A stretch of 64,000 bases of DNA from a virus: positions 87,383 to 151,382 of IMG/VR virus record IMGVR_UViG_3300025853_000035. The stretch is one strand, 5' to 3'. The position numbers and the translations under genes were made by a program. Position 1 is the first letter of the stretch; each line of letters opens with the position of its first letter. Of this stretch, positions 1-7,541 are shown one piece after another. A model generated the notes under the pieces. That model did no database searches. It was not told the origin of the DNA and was given only the letters and a program-made list of their open reading frames with translations.

Positions 1-54
1 AAATTCAACCTCACGAGCGCCAAGTATGGCCTCCAGACCAAGATGGCTCCCTGA
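1..54 (+). CDS. 3' end of an upstream gene (partial)
   Basis: Reading frame 1 is open from the window edge and ends with KYGLQTKMAP and a TGA at 52-54. The TGA overlaps the ATG of the next gene (TGATG), the same coupled arrangement used throughout this genome. Only 17 residues are visible, so no function can be assigned; a recombination or replication protein would fit the neighbourhood. Confidence 0.6.
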   Translation, partial: KFNLTSAKYGLQTKMAP

Positions 55-1112
55 TGGCTGCAATCAATTTCGAAAACATGTTCGACGCTTACTCGAACTC
101 CGCCGAGAAATCGTGGAAGTATGACCGTAATGCGTCCCTCGGTGCATCCGAAACCTTCGGCTGTATTCGCGCCGCATACTTCAAGAAGTTCCAGTATGAT
201 GTCGATGACGGCCACGAGGCCGATTGGGGCGCTGCCAAGCGCGGCGACATCATCGAAAATTACTTCGCCGTGCCGGCCACCAAGGCAGTGATGCCCGAAG
301 GTGCCGAACTGCTCTATGCTGGTGATGAGCAGGAGACCTTGAAGAAGGGCCGCCTGTCGGCCACGCCTGACGGTCTCGCGATCGGCTTGGAATTCGACGC
401 GCTGGCCCAGCTTGGGATCGACGACATCGAGTCCGACTGTGTCGTGATCGAATACAAGTCGTTCGATCCGCGCGCCACGATCAAGGAAGAGAAGGCGATC
501 CACGCCGGCCAGACGCAGGTCCAGATGGGCTTGATCCACGAACTGACCGAATACCGCCCCGAATATGCGGTGATCATCTACTTCAACGCCTCGTGGTTGT
601 CGGACATCCGGCCGTTCGTGGTCAAGCGCGACCCGAAGATTTACGAGGCGGCCAAGGCCCGCGCCACGCAGGTATTCTCCTGCGAGGACCCCAAGGACCT
701 GATGGCCGAGGGCAAGATCAGCGGTGGCTGCACCTACTGCGAATACACGCAGGAATGTGCTTTCACGCAGGGCGAGGCGACGCCGAAGTCCAAGAAGAAG
801 ATCGAGGATACCGACATTCTGGATCGACTCGCTGTATTGTCTGCCCGGCAGAAGGAGCTTGCCGAGATCAGCAAGACGGCCGACCACGACAAGAAGCTCG
901 TCGATGAGGAGATCAAGCAAATCCTCCGAGACAAGGACACCAAGGGGGCAGGGGACGATCGCTTCTCCATCAGCCTGTCGTGGTGTTCCGGCAAGAAGTC
1001 GCTCGACACCCTGTCGCTCGCGGCCGACCTTGCCGAGAAGGGCATGGATATTGAGGACTATCAGCGCGAAGGCAACGGCTACGAGCGACTGACGGTGAAA
1101 CTCAAGGACTGA
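54..1112 (+). CDS. PD-(D/E)XK nuclease, Cas4/RecB-like
   Basis: 352 residues. Seen: an N-terminal Cys-Arg element (C37, FGCIRAAYF), D106 in SATPDG, the E133-x-K135 pair in VIEYKSFDP, and a downstream Gln-rich helix (QTQVQMGL). A late cysteine cluster follows (C226, C229, C235 in GGCTYCEYTQEC). This order matches the RecB/Cas4/AddB nuclease family, where four cysteines can hold an Fe-S cluster; here C37 plus the three late cysteines could do so. It probably acts as a DNA exonuclease in phage recombination or end processing. The start overlaps the previous stop (TGATG), so translation is likely coupled. Its last 28 codons are copied in the 735-bp tandem duplication. Confidence 0.8.
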   Translation: MAAINFENMFDAYSNSAEKSWKYDRNASLGASETFGCIRAAYFKKFQYDVDDGHEADWGAAKRGDIIENYFAVPATKAVMPEGAELLYAGDEQETLKKGRLSATPDGLAIGLEFDALAQLGIDDIESDCVVIEYKSFDPRATIKEEKAIHAGQTQVQMGLIHELTEYRPEYAVIIYFNASWLSDIRPFVVKRDPKIYEAAKARATQVFSCEDPKDLMAEGKISGGCTYCEYTQECAFTQGEATPKSKKKIEDTDILDRLAVLSARQKELAEISKTADHDKKLVDEEIKQILRDKDTKGAGDDRFSISLSWCSGKKSLDTLSLAADLAEKGMDIEDYQREGNGYERLTVKLKD

Positions 1113-1113
1113 T

Positions 1114-1233
1114 ATGCGCCAGTCCATCATTCGTGTTGCGGTCGCTGTGATTACGCTCAGCGCCCTTTGTTACAGCGCACCCGCCGGCCTCGAATACACC
1201 GCCCGTCACAAGGCCGAAATCGCAGCCAAATAA
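1114..1233 (+). CDS. 39-residue secreted or membrane peptide (copy 1)
   Basis: Starts one base after the nuclease stop (TGATATG) and encodes 39 residues. It has a signal-like N-terminus: basic MRQSIIR, a hydrophobic stretch VAVAVITLSALCYS, then a polar tail ending EIAAK. It could be a small inner-membrane or exported peptide, or a lipoprotein-like leader (the LSALC part is only weakly lipobox-like). Function unknown. An identical copy lies 735 bp downstream. Confidence 0.55.
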   Translation: MRQSIIRVAVAVITLSALCYSAPAGLEYTARHKAEIAAK

Positions 1234-1240
1234 TCCGGTG

Positions 1241-1293
1241 ACCGACATTTTAACTTGACATTCCACCCGGACTTGTTTAGCCAGAATGTCGGT
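1241..1293 (+). promoter_or_regulatory. Promoter with ACCGACATT / AATGTCGGT inverted repeat (copy 1)
   Basis: TTGACA (1255-1260), a 17-bp spacer and TAGCCA (1278-1283). ACCGACATT (1241-1249) abuts the -35 and its inverse AATGTCGGT (1285-1293) follows the -10, so the core promoter is framed by an inverted repeat. It drives the coiled-coil gene and beyond. Confidence 0.7.
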
Positions 1294-1320
1294 CACACAG
1301 ACCACGGAAGACATCCCCAC

Positions 1321-1608
1321 ATGATTCAGAACCTGCTGCTCCGCCTTGTGGCGCGGAGTTCAGACTCGCTCGTCTCGTTCATTTCGGGACTGAGCACCAA
1401 GCTCGACGACATGCTCGAAGCTCACGACGCCAAGGTGAAAGCCATTCGCGTCGAACAGGAAAAGACCCGCACCACGGCCGATCTCGAAGCGGAGCGCATC
1501 CAGCGCGAAGCGGACGAGACGATCGCTGAGTTCGAGGACCGGATCGCCGAAGAGATGAAGAGCGCCAAGATTGTCGCCTCCATCAAGCAGGCGCTGCCGA
1601 CCGCCTAA
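1321..1608 (+). CDS. 95-residue predicted coiled-coil protein (copy 1)
   Basis: The start at 1321 was chosen because it lies after the promoter with a weak purine-rich GGAAG upstream; longer in-frame starts would fall inside the promoter. The protein has a short hydrophobic N-terminus (MIQNLLLRLVARSS), then a highly charged helix with heptad character (about residues 25-85, rich in E, K, A and R). This suggests a coiled coil or a small partner protein. No family recognised. Copied identically at 2056. Confidence 0.65.
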   Translation: MIQNLLLRLVARSSDSLVSFISGLSTKLDDMLEAHDAKVKAIRVEQEKTRTTADLEAERIQREADETIAEFEDRIAEEMKSAKIVASIKQALPTA

Positions 1609-1621
1609 TCGGCACACCCTC

Positions 1622-1640
1622 GCGGGTAGGGCTTACCCGC
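1622..1640 (+). terminator. Hairpin in leader (copy 1)
   Basis: GCGGGTA-gggct-TACCCGC, a 7-bp stem between the coiled-coil gene and the next start, without a T run. It may be an attenuator or an mRNA-stability hairpin. Repeated at 2357-2375. Confidence 0.4.
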
Positions 1641-1664
1641 ACCTTTCCAAAATCTGGAGATAGA

Positions 1665-1847
1665 ATGCCCAATCTCGTTCAACAGAACGGCAGCAACGCC
1701 GTGGCCGTCGCAGGCGCAAACCCGTGGGCCGAAGCTGCCCGTGGCGTCGAAAGCGGTTCCTACCTTGCCGAGAAGGGCATGGATATTGAGGACTATCAGC
1801 GCGAAGGCAACGGCTACGAGCGACTGACGGTGAAACTCAAGGACTGA
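1665..1847 (+). pseudogene. Chimeric fragment made by the duplication
   Basis: A 60-residue frame that fuses the first 34 residues of the Pro/Ala/Glu-rich protein (MPNLVQQNG...) to the last 26 of the nuclease (AEKGMDIED...LTVKLKD) exactly at the duplication junction (ACCT, 1762-1765). It keeps the ribosome-binding site of the intact gene and could be translated, but it lacks both parent domains. Treated as a by-product, not a gene. Confidence 0.8.
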
Positions 1848-1848
1848 T

Positions 1849-1968
1849 ATGCGCCAGTCCATCATTCGTGTTGCGGTCGCTGTGATTACGCTCAGCGCCC
1901 TTTGTTACAGCGCACCCGCCGGCCTCGAATACACCGCCCGTCACAAGGCCGAAATCGCAGCCAAATAA
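1849..1968 (+). CDS. 39-residue secreted or membrane peptide (copy 2)
   Basis: Identical to the gene at 1114-1233, shifted by 735 bp. It follows the chimeric fragment, whose TGA-TATG junction with it is the same as at the nuclease end. Same signal-like sequence; function unknown. Confidence 0.5.
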   Translation: MRQSIIRVAVAVITLSALCYSAPAGLEYTARHKAEIAAK

Positions 1969-1975
1969 TCCGGTG

Positions 1976-2028
1976 ACCGACATTTTAACTTGACATTCCA
2001 CCCGGACTTGTTTAGCCAGAATGTCGGT
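1976..2028 (+). promoter_or_regulatory. Promoter with ACCGACATT / AATGTCGGT inverted repeat (copy 2)
   Basis: Exact copy of 1241-1293: TTGACA at 1990-1995, 17-bp spacer, TAGCCA at 2013-2018, framed by ACCGACATT and AATGTCGGT. It now directly precedes copy 2 of the coiled-coil gene and the intact downstream operon. Confidence 0.7.
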
Positions 2029-2055
2029 CACACAGACCACGGAAGACATCCCCAC

Positions 2056-2343
2056 ATGATTCAGAACCTGCTGCTCCGCCTTGTGGCGCGGAGTTCAGAC
2101 TCGCTCGTCTCGTTCATTTCGGGACTGAGCACCAAGCTCGACGACATGCTCGAAGCTCACGACGCCAAGGTGAAAGCCATTCGCGTCGAACAGGAAAAGA
2201 CCCGCACCACGGCCGATCTCGAAGCGGAGCGCATCCAGCGCGAAGCGGACGAGACGATCGCTGAGTTCGAGGACCGGATCGCCGAAGAGATGAAGAGCGC
2301 CAAGATTGTCGCCTCCATCAAGCAGGCGCTGCCGACCGCCTAA
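2056..2343 (+). CDS. 95-residue predicted coiled-coil protein (copy 2)
   Basis: Identical in sequence to 1321-1608. It lies between the second promoter copy and the intact Pro/Ala/Glu-rich gene, so this is probably the ancestral operon position. Two copies may raise gene dosage. Function not recognised. Confidence 0.65.
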   Translation: MIQNLLLRLVARSSDSLVSFISGLSTKLDDMLEAHDAKVKAIRVEQEKTRTTADLEAERIQREADETIAEFEDRIAEEMKSAKIVASIKQALPTA

Positions 2344-2399
2344 TCGGCACACCCTCGCGGGTAGGGCTTACCCGCACCTTTCCAAAATCTGGAGATAGA

Positions 2400-3554
2400 A
2401 TGCCCAATCTCGTTCAACAGAACGGCAGCAACGCCGTGGCCGTCGCAGGCGCAAACCCGTGGGCCGAAGCTGCCCGTGGCGTCGAAAGCGGTTCCTACCT
2501 CAAGTTCAATGGCAACGACGGCCGGTGGTCGTTCGGTCAGGACGACGAGGACCTGCCCGTCGGCTCGCGCGCGATCGCCGACATGGAAACGCTGGCCTTT
2601 GGCTGGACCTGCTGGGTCGAGTCCAACGTCGAAGAAGAAATCTTCGTCACCGTTGCCTCCGGCCAGAAGCCGCCGGCCGAGCATGAACTGACCGACCACG
2701 GTCCCTACGATGATGACGACGGCTGGCGCGAGTCCGCTTCGCTCTCGCTGATCCTCGAAAGCTACGGCGACGACGATCAGGACGAAGCGGTTGGCACCCA
2801 GCTTCTCTGGAAGTCCTCGACCGGTGGTCAGGTTCGCCAGATTCGCAAGATGACCGGTGCCTATGGCCGCGTCTTCTCGCAGCATCCGGGCGAGTTCCCG
2901 GTCATCGAACTCGGTGCGGAAAGCTACGCGCCGAAGAACAAGAAGCACGGCAAGCTCAAGTGGTCGCCGGTGCTCAAGATCGTCGGCTGGATGACCGCAG
3001 CCGAGGTCGAAGGTCTGGCTGGCGGCTTCGGCGACGATGACCGCGAAGAGCCGGTCGCCAAGGCCAAGCCGAAGAACCTGCCGGCCCCCGAGCCGGAGGA
3101 AGAGGACGAGCCGGCTCCGGCTCCCCGCAGCCGCCGCGCCGCTGCTCCGGTCGAAGAGGAGGAGGAAGCTCCTGCTCCGCGTAGCCGTCGTGCCGCTGCT
3201 GCCCCGGTCGAGGAGGAAGAGGAGGAAGCTCCGGCTCCTGCTCCGCGTAGCCGCCGCGCTGCCGCCCCGGTCGAGGAGGAAGAGGAGGAAGCTCCGGCTC
3301 CCCGCACTCGCCGTGGTCAGACCGCCGCTGCTCCGGCCGAGGAAGAAGACGAGGACGCCGCTCCGGCTCCCCGCACCGGTCGTGGCCGTCGCGCCGCTGC
3401 TGCCGCCCCGGCCGAGGAAGAGGAGGAAGCCCCGGCTCCCCGCACTCGCCGTGGTCAGGCCGCTGCCGCCGCTCCGGCCGAGGAAGACGAGCCGGCTCCC
3501 CGTGCCCGTCGTGGCGCTGCGCCGGCCAACGCCCGCCTGCGTCGCTTCGACTGA
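2400..3554 (+). CDS. DNA-metabolism protein with Pro/Ala/Glu/Arg repeat tail (possible ssDNA-binding protein)
   Basis: 384 residues. The N-terminal two thirds form a globular, acidic and aromatic-rich domain (for example DGRWSFGQDDEDL, WTCWVES, GQVRQIRKMTGAYGRVF, KKHGKLKWSPVLKIVGW). From about residue 222 the protein turns into repeats of the type EEEEEAPAPRSRRAAA, alternating acidic and arginine patches, ending LRRFD. Such a domain plus disordered tail next to recombination nucleases and a helicase recalls phage ssDNA-binding or annealing-associated proteins, but no diagnostic motif is visible. The tail DNA is itself an imperfect tandem repeat (about 3100-3520) and prone to length change. 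Ribosome-binding site GGAGATAGA. The first 34 codons are also present in the upstream duplicate. Confidence 0.6.
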   Translation: MPNLVQQNGSNAVAVAGANPWAEAARGVESGSYLKFNGNDGRWSFGQDDEDLPVGSRAIADMETLAFGWTCWVESNVEEEIFVTVASGQKPPAEHELTDHGPYDDDDGWRESASLSLILESYGDDDQDEAVGTQLLWKSSTGGQVRQIRKMTGAYGRVFSQHPGEFPVIELGAESYAPKNKKHGKLKWSPVLKIVGWMTAAEVEGLAGGFGDDDREEPVAKAKPKNLPAPEPEEEDEPAPAPRSRRAAAPVEEEEEAPAPRSRRAAAAPVEEEEEEAPAPAPRSRRAAAPVEEEEEEAPAPRTRRGQTAAAPAEEEDEDAAPAPRTGRGRRAAAAAPAEEEEEAPAPRTRRGQAAAAAPAEEDEPAPRARRGAAPANARLRRFD

Positions 3555-3560
3555 TCTGTT

Positions 3561-3582
3561 GGGCGTCCCTTCGGGGACGCCC
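3561..3582 (+). terminator. GC hairpin with TTCG loop between genes
   Basis: GGGCGTCCC-TTCG-GGGACGCCC, a 9-bp stem with a UUCG tetraloop just after the stop codon. No T run follows and the next Shine-Dalgarno (AAGGAG) is close, so it may be a partial terminator or a processing/stability element. Confidence 0.6.
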
Positions 3583-3602
3583 ACTTCTTCAAGGAGAAGC
3601 CC

Positions 3603-3836
3603 ATGAGCGCATGGTGGGATGCAGACAAAGTCCTGTGCCTGATTACGCCGCAGGAATTTGCAGAGATCGAGGCAGGCACTCCGCTGACCTGCATCGACGA
3701 CACGATCGCCATCAAGGGTGTCGATACGATCGACCAAGACACCCGCTTTGGTCACCTCGCCTACGGCGTCACCGGTGACCATCCCCTCCGTCTCGCGCTG
3801 CTGGACCTGACTACCCGTCAGCCCGGTTCGCGCTGA
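3603..3836 (+). CDS. Hypothetical 77-residue phage protein
   Basis: A strong Shine-Dalgarno (AAGGAG) lies upstream of the ATG. The sequence begins MSAWWDADKVLCLITPQEFAEI, a compact mixed alpha/beta composition without membrane segments. No family recognised. It sits between the Pro/Ala/Glu-rich protein and the helicase and is presumably co-transcribed with them. Confidence 0.6.
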   Translation: MSAWWDADKVLCLITPQEFAEIEAGTPLTCIDDTIAIKGVDTIDQDTRFGHLAYGVTGDHPLRLALLDLTTRQPGSR

Positions 3837-3861
3837 TCGACCCATTCCCGGAGACAAGAAT

Positions 3862-4179
3862 ATGGCCGAAGCTGCCAAGAACCCCTTTGAATTTCTCGCC
3901 CGCCTGCCCGACGCCCAGATGTCCGGCGAGGTCGTGCGTGAACCCGGCGTCCTGATCAACGGCGCATGGTGCGGCAAGCACGCACTGGTCAACGTCCTCT
4001 ATGGCGACAAGATGCCGAACCCGACCTACACGATCGGCATCGCCGGCCGTGGCACGCTCCAGATGGCCGAGCAGGAATTCCGCGAACTGCTGTCGTCGAT
4101 GCTGGCGCTGTTCGAAATGCGCTCGCCCGGCGCGCTGGCCAAGGCCGCTCCGACTCCGTTCGCACAGGCCGGCGAGTAA
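3862..4179 (+). CDS. Hypothetical 105-residue protein
   Basis: GGAGAC precedes the ATG at 3862. The protein (MAEAAKNPFEFLARLPDAQM...FAQAGE) has a central segment NGAWCGKHALVNVLYGDKMPNPTYTIGIAGRGT followed by an amphipathic helix. No recognised domain. It is directly upstream of the helicase (6 bp gap), which suggests a replication or recombination role by context only. Confidence 0.6.
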   Translation: MAEAAKNPFEFLARLPDAQMSGEVVREPGVLINGAWCGKHALVNVLYGDKMPNPTYTIGIAGRGTLQMAEQEFRELLSSMLALFEMRSPGALAKAAPTPFAQAGE

Positions 4180-4185
4180 TCCTGC

Positions 4186-5514
4186 ATGTTCTCGCTTTCT
4201 CCACAACAGGGGGATGCGGTCCGCAAGATCAATCACTGGTTCAAGAACGACACCGCCATGCGGCTCGTCTTCGTCCTGTGCGGGTTCGCCGGCACCGGTA
4301 AGTCCACGATCCTGCCCGACATCCTCGACGCTCTCGGACTGGAGCCGAGCGAGGTGGCTTTCGCCGCCCCGACCGGCAAGGCCGCGAAGGTCATGGGCAC
4401 GAAGCTGCGCGCCCAAGGCATCAACGTCTACCCGAGCACCATCCACTCGCTGATCTATCAGCCCAAGATGCAGAAGGCCGAGGTGCTGGAGCGCGAACTG
4501 GCTGAGTTGCAGAACTTCATCGTAATGCTCAAGGCGGGTGACGTTCACCCGCCGACCGGCGATTATGAAGCCGATCTGCACGAGGCCGAGAAGACGATCC
4601 ACATCCTGACGAAGGATTTGGACCGCGCCTATGACGTGAACGATCTCCGCTTCTCGCTCAACCCGGACTCGCGGCTGGTCAAGGAAAACATCAAGCTGAT
4701 GATCCTCGACGAAGGTTCGATGATCGGTGAGCAGATGGCGACCGACCTGATCGAATTCGAGATTCCCATCCTCGTGATGGGCGATCCCGGTCAGCTTCCA
4801 CCGGTAGGGGAGGACCCCGGCTTCCTGAACGGGACGCCCGATGCCTTCCTGACCGAGGTGCATCGTCAGGCTGCTGACAACCCGATCATCTATCTGGCCA
4901 CGCTGGTCCGCAAGGGCGGCCGGCCGGAGTGGGGTGATTATGGTGACGGCGTTCTGGTCGTGCCGCCGAACAAGGACGAATACACGCTCGACCTTGAGCG
5001 CGATTGTCAGGTGATCGTCGGCACGAACAAGAACCGCTGGAAGCAGACCAAGCGTATGCGCAAGGCCGGCGGTTTCCTCGATACGCTGCCGCACGCCGGT
5101 GAGCCGCTGATCATGTGCCGAAACAGCCGGGAGCATCCGCCTCTGGTCAATGGCACGCAGGTCTTTTCGGGGATCGACCACGGCATGGCGGACGAGGGTG
5201 TTGCCCGCTTCCTCGCGGACATCCGCGACGAGGACGGCAAGGCGTTCAAGATGTTCGCCTATCAGGGCCTGTTCGAAGAGCACATCGCGAAGGAAAAGAA
5301 CTTCGCGACCGCCAGCAAGAACATGGCCTTCCGTTCGCGGAACACCGATCACCAGCTTGATTTCGGCTGGGCGATCACCTGCCACAAGTCGCAGGGTTCC
5401 CAATGGGATGAGGTGATCGTCCACGACGATTCGGGTTCGTTCCGAAACGACGCCGATAAGTGGCTCTACACCGCGATCACCCGAGCAGCCGAGCGACTGG
5501 TCCTCGTCGCCTGA
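4186..5514 (+). CDS. SF1 DNA helicase, RecD/Dda-like
   Basis: 442 residues. Walker A GFAGTGKST lies at residues 33-41, motif Ia AAPTGKAAKVM near 65, Walker B MILDEGSMI near 175, and motif III MGDPGQLPPVG. The C-terminal UvrD-like motif ITCHKSQGSQWDEV is followed by YTAITRAAERLVL. This order is diagnostic for SF1B helicases such as T4 Dda and the RecD2 C-terminal core. It would unwind DNA 5' to 3' during replication initiation or recombination. The length matches Dda (about 440), so no extra N-terminal domain is present. Confidence 0.9.
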   Translation: MFSLSPQQGDAVRKINHWFKNDTAMRLVFVLCGFAGTGKSTILPDILDALGLEPSEVAFAAPTGKAAKVMGTKLRAQGINVYPSTIHSLIYQPKMQKAEVLERELAELQNFIVMLKAGDVHPPTGDYEADLHEAEKTIHILTKDLDRAYDVNDLRFSLNPDSRLVKENIKLMILDEGSMIGEQMATDLIEFEIPILVMGDPGQLPPVGEDPGFLNGTPDAFLTEVHRQAADNPIIYLATLVRKGGRPEWGDYGDGVLVVPPNKDEYTLDLERDCQVIVGTNKNRWKQTKRMRKAGGFLDTLPHAGEPLIMCRNSREHPPLVNGTQVFSGIDHGMADEGVARFLADIRDEDGKAFKMFAYQGLFEEHIAKEKNFATASKNMAFRSRNTDHQLDFGWAITCHKSQGSQWDEVIVHDDSGSFRNDADKWLYTAITRAAERLVLVA

Positions 5515-5531
5515 CGACGGGCTGAAAACCT

Positions 5532-5571
5532 TTGAATTTGGCCGATTGTTTCGCTTAACAAATAGTTAAGC
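5532..5571 (+). promoter_or_regulatory. Possible promoter with a TTAA-N7-TTAA palindrome
   Basis: GCTTAAC-AAATA-GTTAAGC at 5553-5571 is a perfect 7-bp inverted repeat that also reads TTAA-N7-TTAA, the spacing of the alphaproteobacterial CtrA box. TTGAAT at 5532-5537 is 17 bp upstream of TTAACA (5555-5560), so the palindrome may cover the -10. The 141-bp gap 5515-5655 holds nothing else recognisable. Confidence 0.5.
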
Positions 5572-5655
5572 CAAAATGAAGGTTCCTCAACTCGTCGCAA
5601 AAATCACTCATTTCGCCGCAGGCACTTGTCATGTAGGAAATCGGAAGGCAAAGCA

Positions 5656-6246
5656 ATGACATCGCTACCACAACTCGTCGGACTTATCGGTCGGAAGGGC
5701 GCAGGGAAAGATACGGCAGCAGAGGTTCTGCTGTCGGCAGGTTACGAGAACGTAAAGTTCGCCGGAGCCTTGAAGGACATGATTCGGAGTCTCCTCGCCT
5801 ATCAGGGCGTGGAGGTAGAAGTGATCGAACGAATGGTGGAAGGCGACCTCAAGGAGGTCCCGACGCCATATCTTGCGGGCCGCACTCCTCGGTATGCGAT
5901 GCAGACCTTGGGGACCGAATGGGGCCGAGATCAGATTGCGGACGACCTCTGGGTCGGCACTGCGATCCGCCGGGCTGGTAATTTCGACAAGGTCGTCATT
6001 ACCGACGTGCGTTTCCCGAACGAAAAAACGGCAGTGGACGAGGCTGGGGGTGTGTGCGTTGGCATCACCGCCAACTGGATCACTGCCGCCGAGGGGGAGC
6101 ACGCTTCTGAGGCTTTGATTGATGAGATTATCGAGCGCCTACCTGACGCTCACAAGATCACCAATCTGAGGGCTGCACCGGGTCGAACCCGCGAAGCCAT
6201 CGAAGAGTTTCATCAGCGCTTCCTCAAGTTGCTTAGTAACCTGTGA
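5656..6246 (+). CDS. Deoxynucleoside monophosphate kinase
   Basis: 196 residues from the ATG at 5656 (GGAAGGC upstream; a TTG at 5626 would add ten residues). P-loop IGRKGAGKDT lies at residues 11-20. Also seen: a lid-like region, TPRYAMQTLGTEWGRD, and VVITDVRFPNE, a signature of T4 gp1-type dNMP kinases that phosphorylate dTMP, dGMP and modified dCMP. It fits the nucleotide-supply cluster that continues with MazG-like proteins and ribonucleotide reductase. Confidence 0.85.
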   Translation: MTSLPQLVGLIGRKGAGKDTAAEVLLSAGYENVKFAGALKDMIRSLLAYQGVEVEVIERMVEGDLKEVPTPYLAGRTPRYAMQTLGTEWGRDQIADDLWVGTAIRRAGNFDKVVITDVRFPNEKTAVDEAGGVCVGITANWITAAEGEHASEALIDEIIERLPDAHKITNLRAAPGRTREAIEEFHQRFLKLLSNL

Positions 6247-6283
6247 CCTGTCGCAGGTAGGGTGTTTCAGGGGAGTATCGAAA

Positions 6284-6805
6284 ATGACTGTTATCACGCT
6301 GACCGTAACCGACCACAGCCTTGAAGAAGGCACCTACCGCGTGGACTTCCACGCCGAAGGAAGCCAGATCGATGAGGGCCGGGCGACTGCCGCTTATTTC
6401 ACCGGCTTCTACCTGCACACGTTGATCAACACGCCGGACTTTCTGGCGGGCGCGTCGGAATGCGGTAAGCAATTGTTTGCTGCTGGGGCCGAAGCCGGCG
6501 TCATGCACTACGGCACGGAGAAGGCGAAGGCGATCCTCACGATCACCGATGTCGATACCGATACCGGCCAGATGAGCTTTTCGCTGGAAGGCGAGGGTGG
6601 TGATCTGTCCGGCAAGACGCTCCCCACGCCCGCCCAGATCATCGGCGTCTATATGCGCAGCCTCCTGAGCGACATGAATTTTCAGGTCGCCTGTTGGGCC
6701 TTCGCCGAGGAATTCATCGCCAGCCACGGCGCTGAGATCACCAACCGCGACAGCAAGCCTGCCGCCAACGACATCGACACCGGCGGCGCATCCCGCGCCG
6801 CCTAA
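6284..6805 (+). CDS. Hypothetical 173-residue protein
   Basis: GGGGAG precedes the start. The sequence begins MTVITLTVTDHSLEEGTYRVDFH and ends in a disordered tail (NDIDTGGASRAA). The middle has two helical hydrophobic stretches (AAYFTGFYLHTLI, IIGVYMRSLLSDMNFQVACWAFAEEFI) but none is clearly transmembrane. Family not recognised; only 10 bp precede the MazG-like gene. Confidence 0.6.
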   Translation: MTVITLTVTDHSLEEGTYRVDFHAEGSQIDEGRATAAYFTGFYLHTLINTPDFLAGASECGKQLFAAGAEAGVMHYGTEKAKAILTITDVDTDTGQMSFSLEGEGGDLSGKTLPTPAQIIGVYMRSLLSDMNFQVACWAFAEEFIASHGAEITNRDSKPAANDIDTGGASRAA

Positions 6806-6815
6806 TGGAGAAACT

Positions 6816-7379
6816 ATGACGATCACTCACCCTGAACTGGTCAGCGCGCTCGTGAAGCCGGGCGCAACCATCGCCGCCCAGATGACGGCGACGGAAGCCG
6901 ATCTCTGGCACGGCGCGACAGGCGTGGCCGGCGAGACCACCGAAATCCTCGAAGCGGTGGTGGAGTCCGAACTGACGGACGAACTGCTCGACATGGACAA
7001 CATGCTCGAAGAGCTTGGTGATATGGAATTCTATATCGAGCAGGTCCGCCAGAACCTCGGCATCTCCCGCGACGACACCCTGTGCATGAGCGACGACAGC
7101 GGCCCCAGCAATCTCTTCGACGACGCGGCGATCCTCGCCGTGATCGGCGGCCAGCTTCTCGATCTGGCCAAGAAGGTGGCGATCTACAAGAAGGCGGTCG
7201 AGAAGGATGCGTTCATCGCCGTCCTCGCCCGGCTGGAGGTCGCGATGGCCCGACTGCGTATGCACACCGGCTACACCCGCGATGAAAGCCTGTCGGGCAA
7301 CATCGCCAAGCTGTCGGTCCGCTACGCCGGCCTGACCTACTCGAACGAGGCCGCTCAGGTCCGGGCGGACAAGGCATGA
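6816..7379 (+). CDS. MazG-like nucleotide pyrophosphohydrolase
   Basis: 187 residues. The all-alpha NTP-pyrophosphatase signature is visible as GVAGETTEILEAV (E40, E43 and following acidic residues) and then MLEELGDMEFYIEQV (E65, E66, D69), matching the Mg-binding EExxE...ExxD arrangement. It probably hydrolyses (d)NTPs or modulates alarmone/nucleotide pools during infection. Its stop overlaps the start of a small membrane protein (ATGA). Confidence 0.75.
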   Translation: MTITHPELVSALVKPGATIAAQMTATEADLWHGATGVAGETTEILEAVVESELTDELLDMDNMLEELGDMEFYIEQVRQNLGISRDDTLCMSDDSGPSNLFDDAAILAVIGGQLLDLAKKVAIYKKAVEKDAFIAVLARLEVAMARLRMHTGYTRDESLSGNIAKLSVRYAGLTYSNEAAQVRADKA

Positions 7380-7528
7380 TCCAGCGTCGTCCCAATCGCA
7401 CCGGTGCCGCCCTCACCACCATCTTCGGCGGCCTCACCATCGGCGTCGGCTGCATCGCCCCGCTGGCCGTGATCGGCTTCTGGGTGCTGGTGATCGCCGC
7501 CCTCTGGAAGTATGTTTTCGGCGGCTGA
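7376..7528 (+). CDS. 50-residue membrane protein
   Basis: The start codon overlaps the previous stop (ATGA, 7376-7379). After a basic N-terminus (MIQRRPNRTG) nearly the whole protein is hydrophobic (ALTTIFGGLTIGVGCIAPLAVIGFWVLVIAALW), consistent with two tightly packed membrane helices, ending KYVFGG. Size and topology resemble small phage inner-membrane effectors, but no family can be named. Confidence 0.65.
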   Translation: MIQRRPNRTGAALTTIFGGLTIGVGCIAPLAVIGFWVLVIAALWKYVFGG

Positions 7529-7541
7529 TCGTCTCTTTTTT

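Larger units (their letters stand above)
1027..2500. repeat. Perfect 735-bp tandem duplication
   Basis: Bases 1027-1765 and 1762-2500 are identical as far as can be read, giving a 735-bp period with the two copies sharing a 4-bp ACCT at the junction. Each unit holds the 3' end of the nuclease gene, the 39-residue peptide, a promoter, the 95-residue coiled-coil gene and the first 34 codons of the Pro/Ala/Glu-rich gene. The ACCT microhomology fits a recent slippage or ligation event. An assembly artefact is also possible because the copies have not diverged. Confidence 0.95.

Noticed and set aside
2340-5424. Long minus-strand frames opposite the Pro/Ala/Glu-rich protein and helicase
   Set aside because: Antisense to well-supported genes in a GC-rich genome; no start signal and low-complexity translation.
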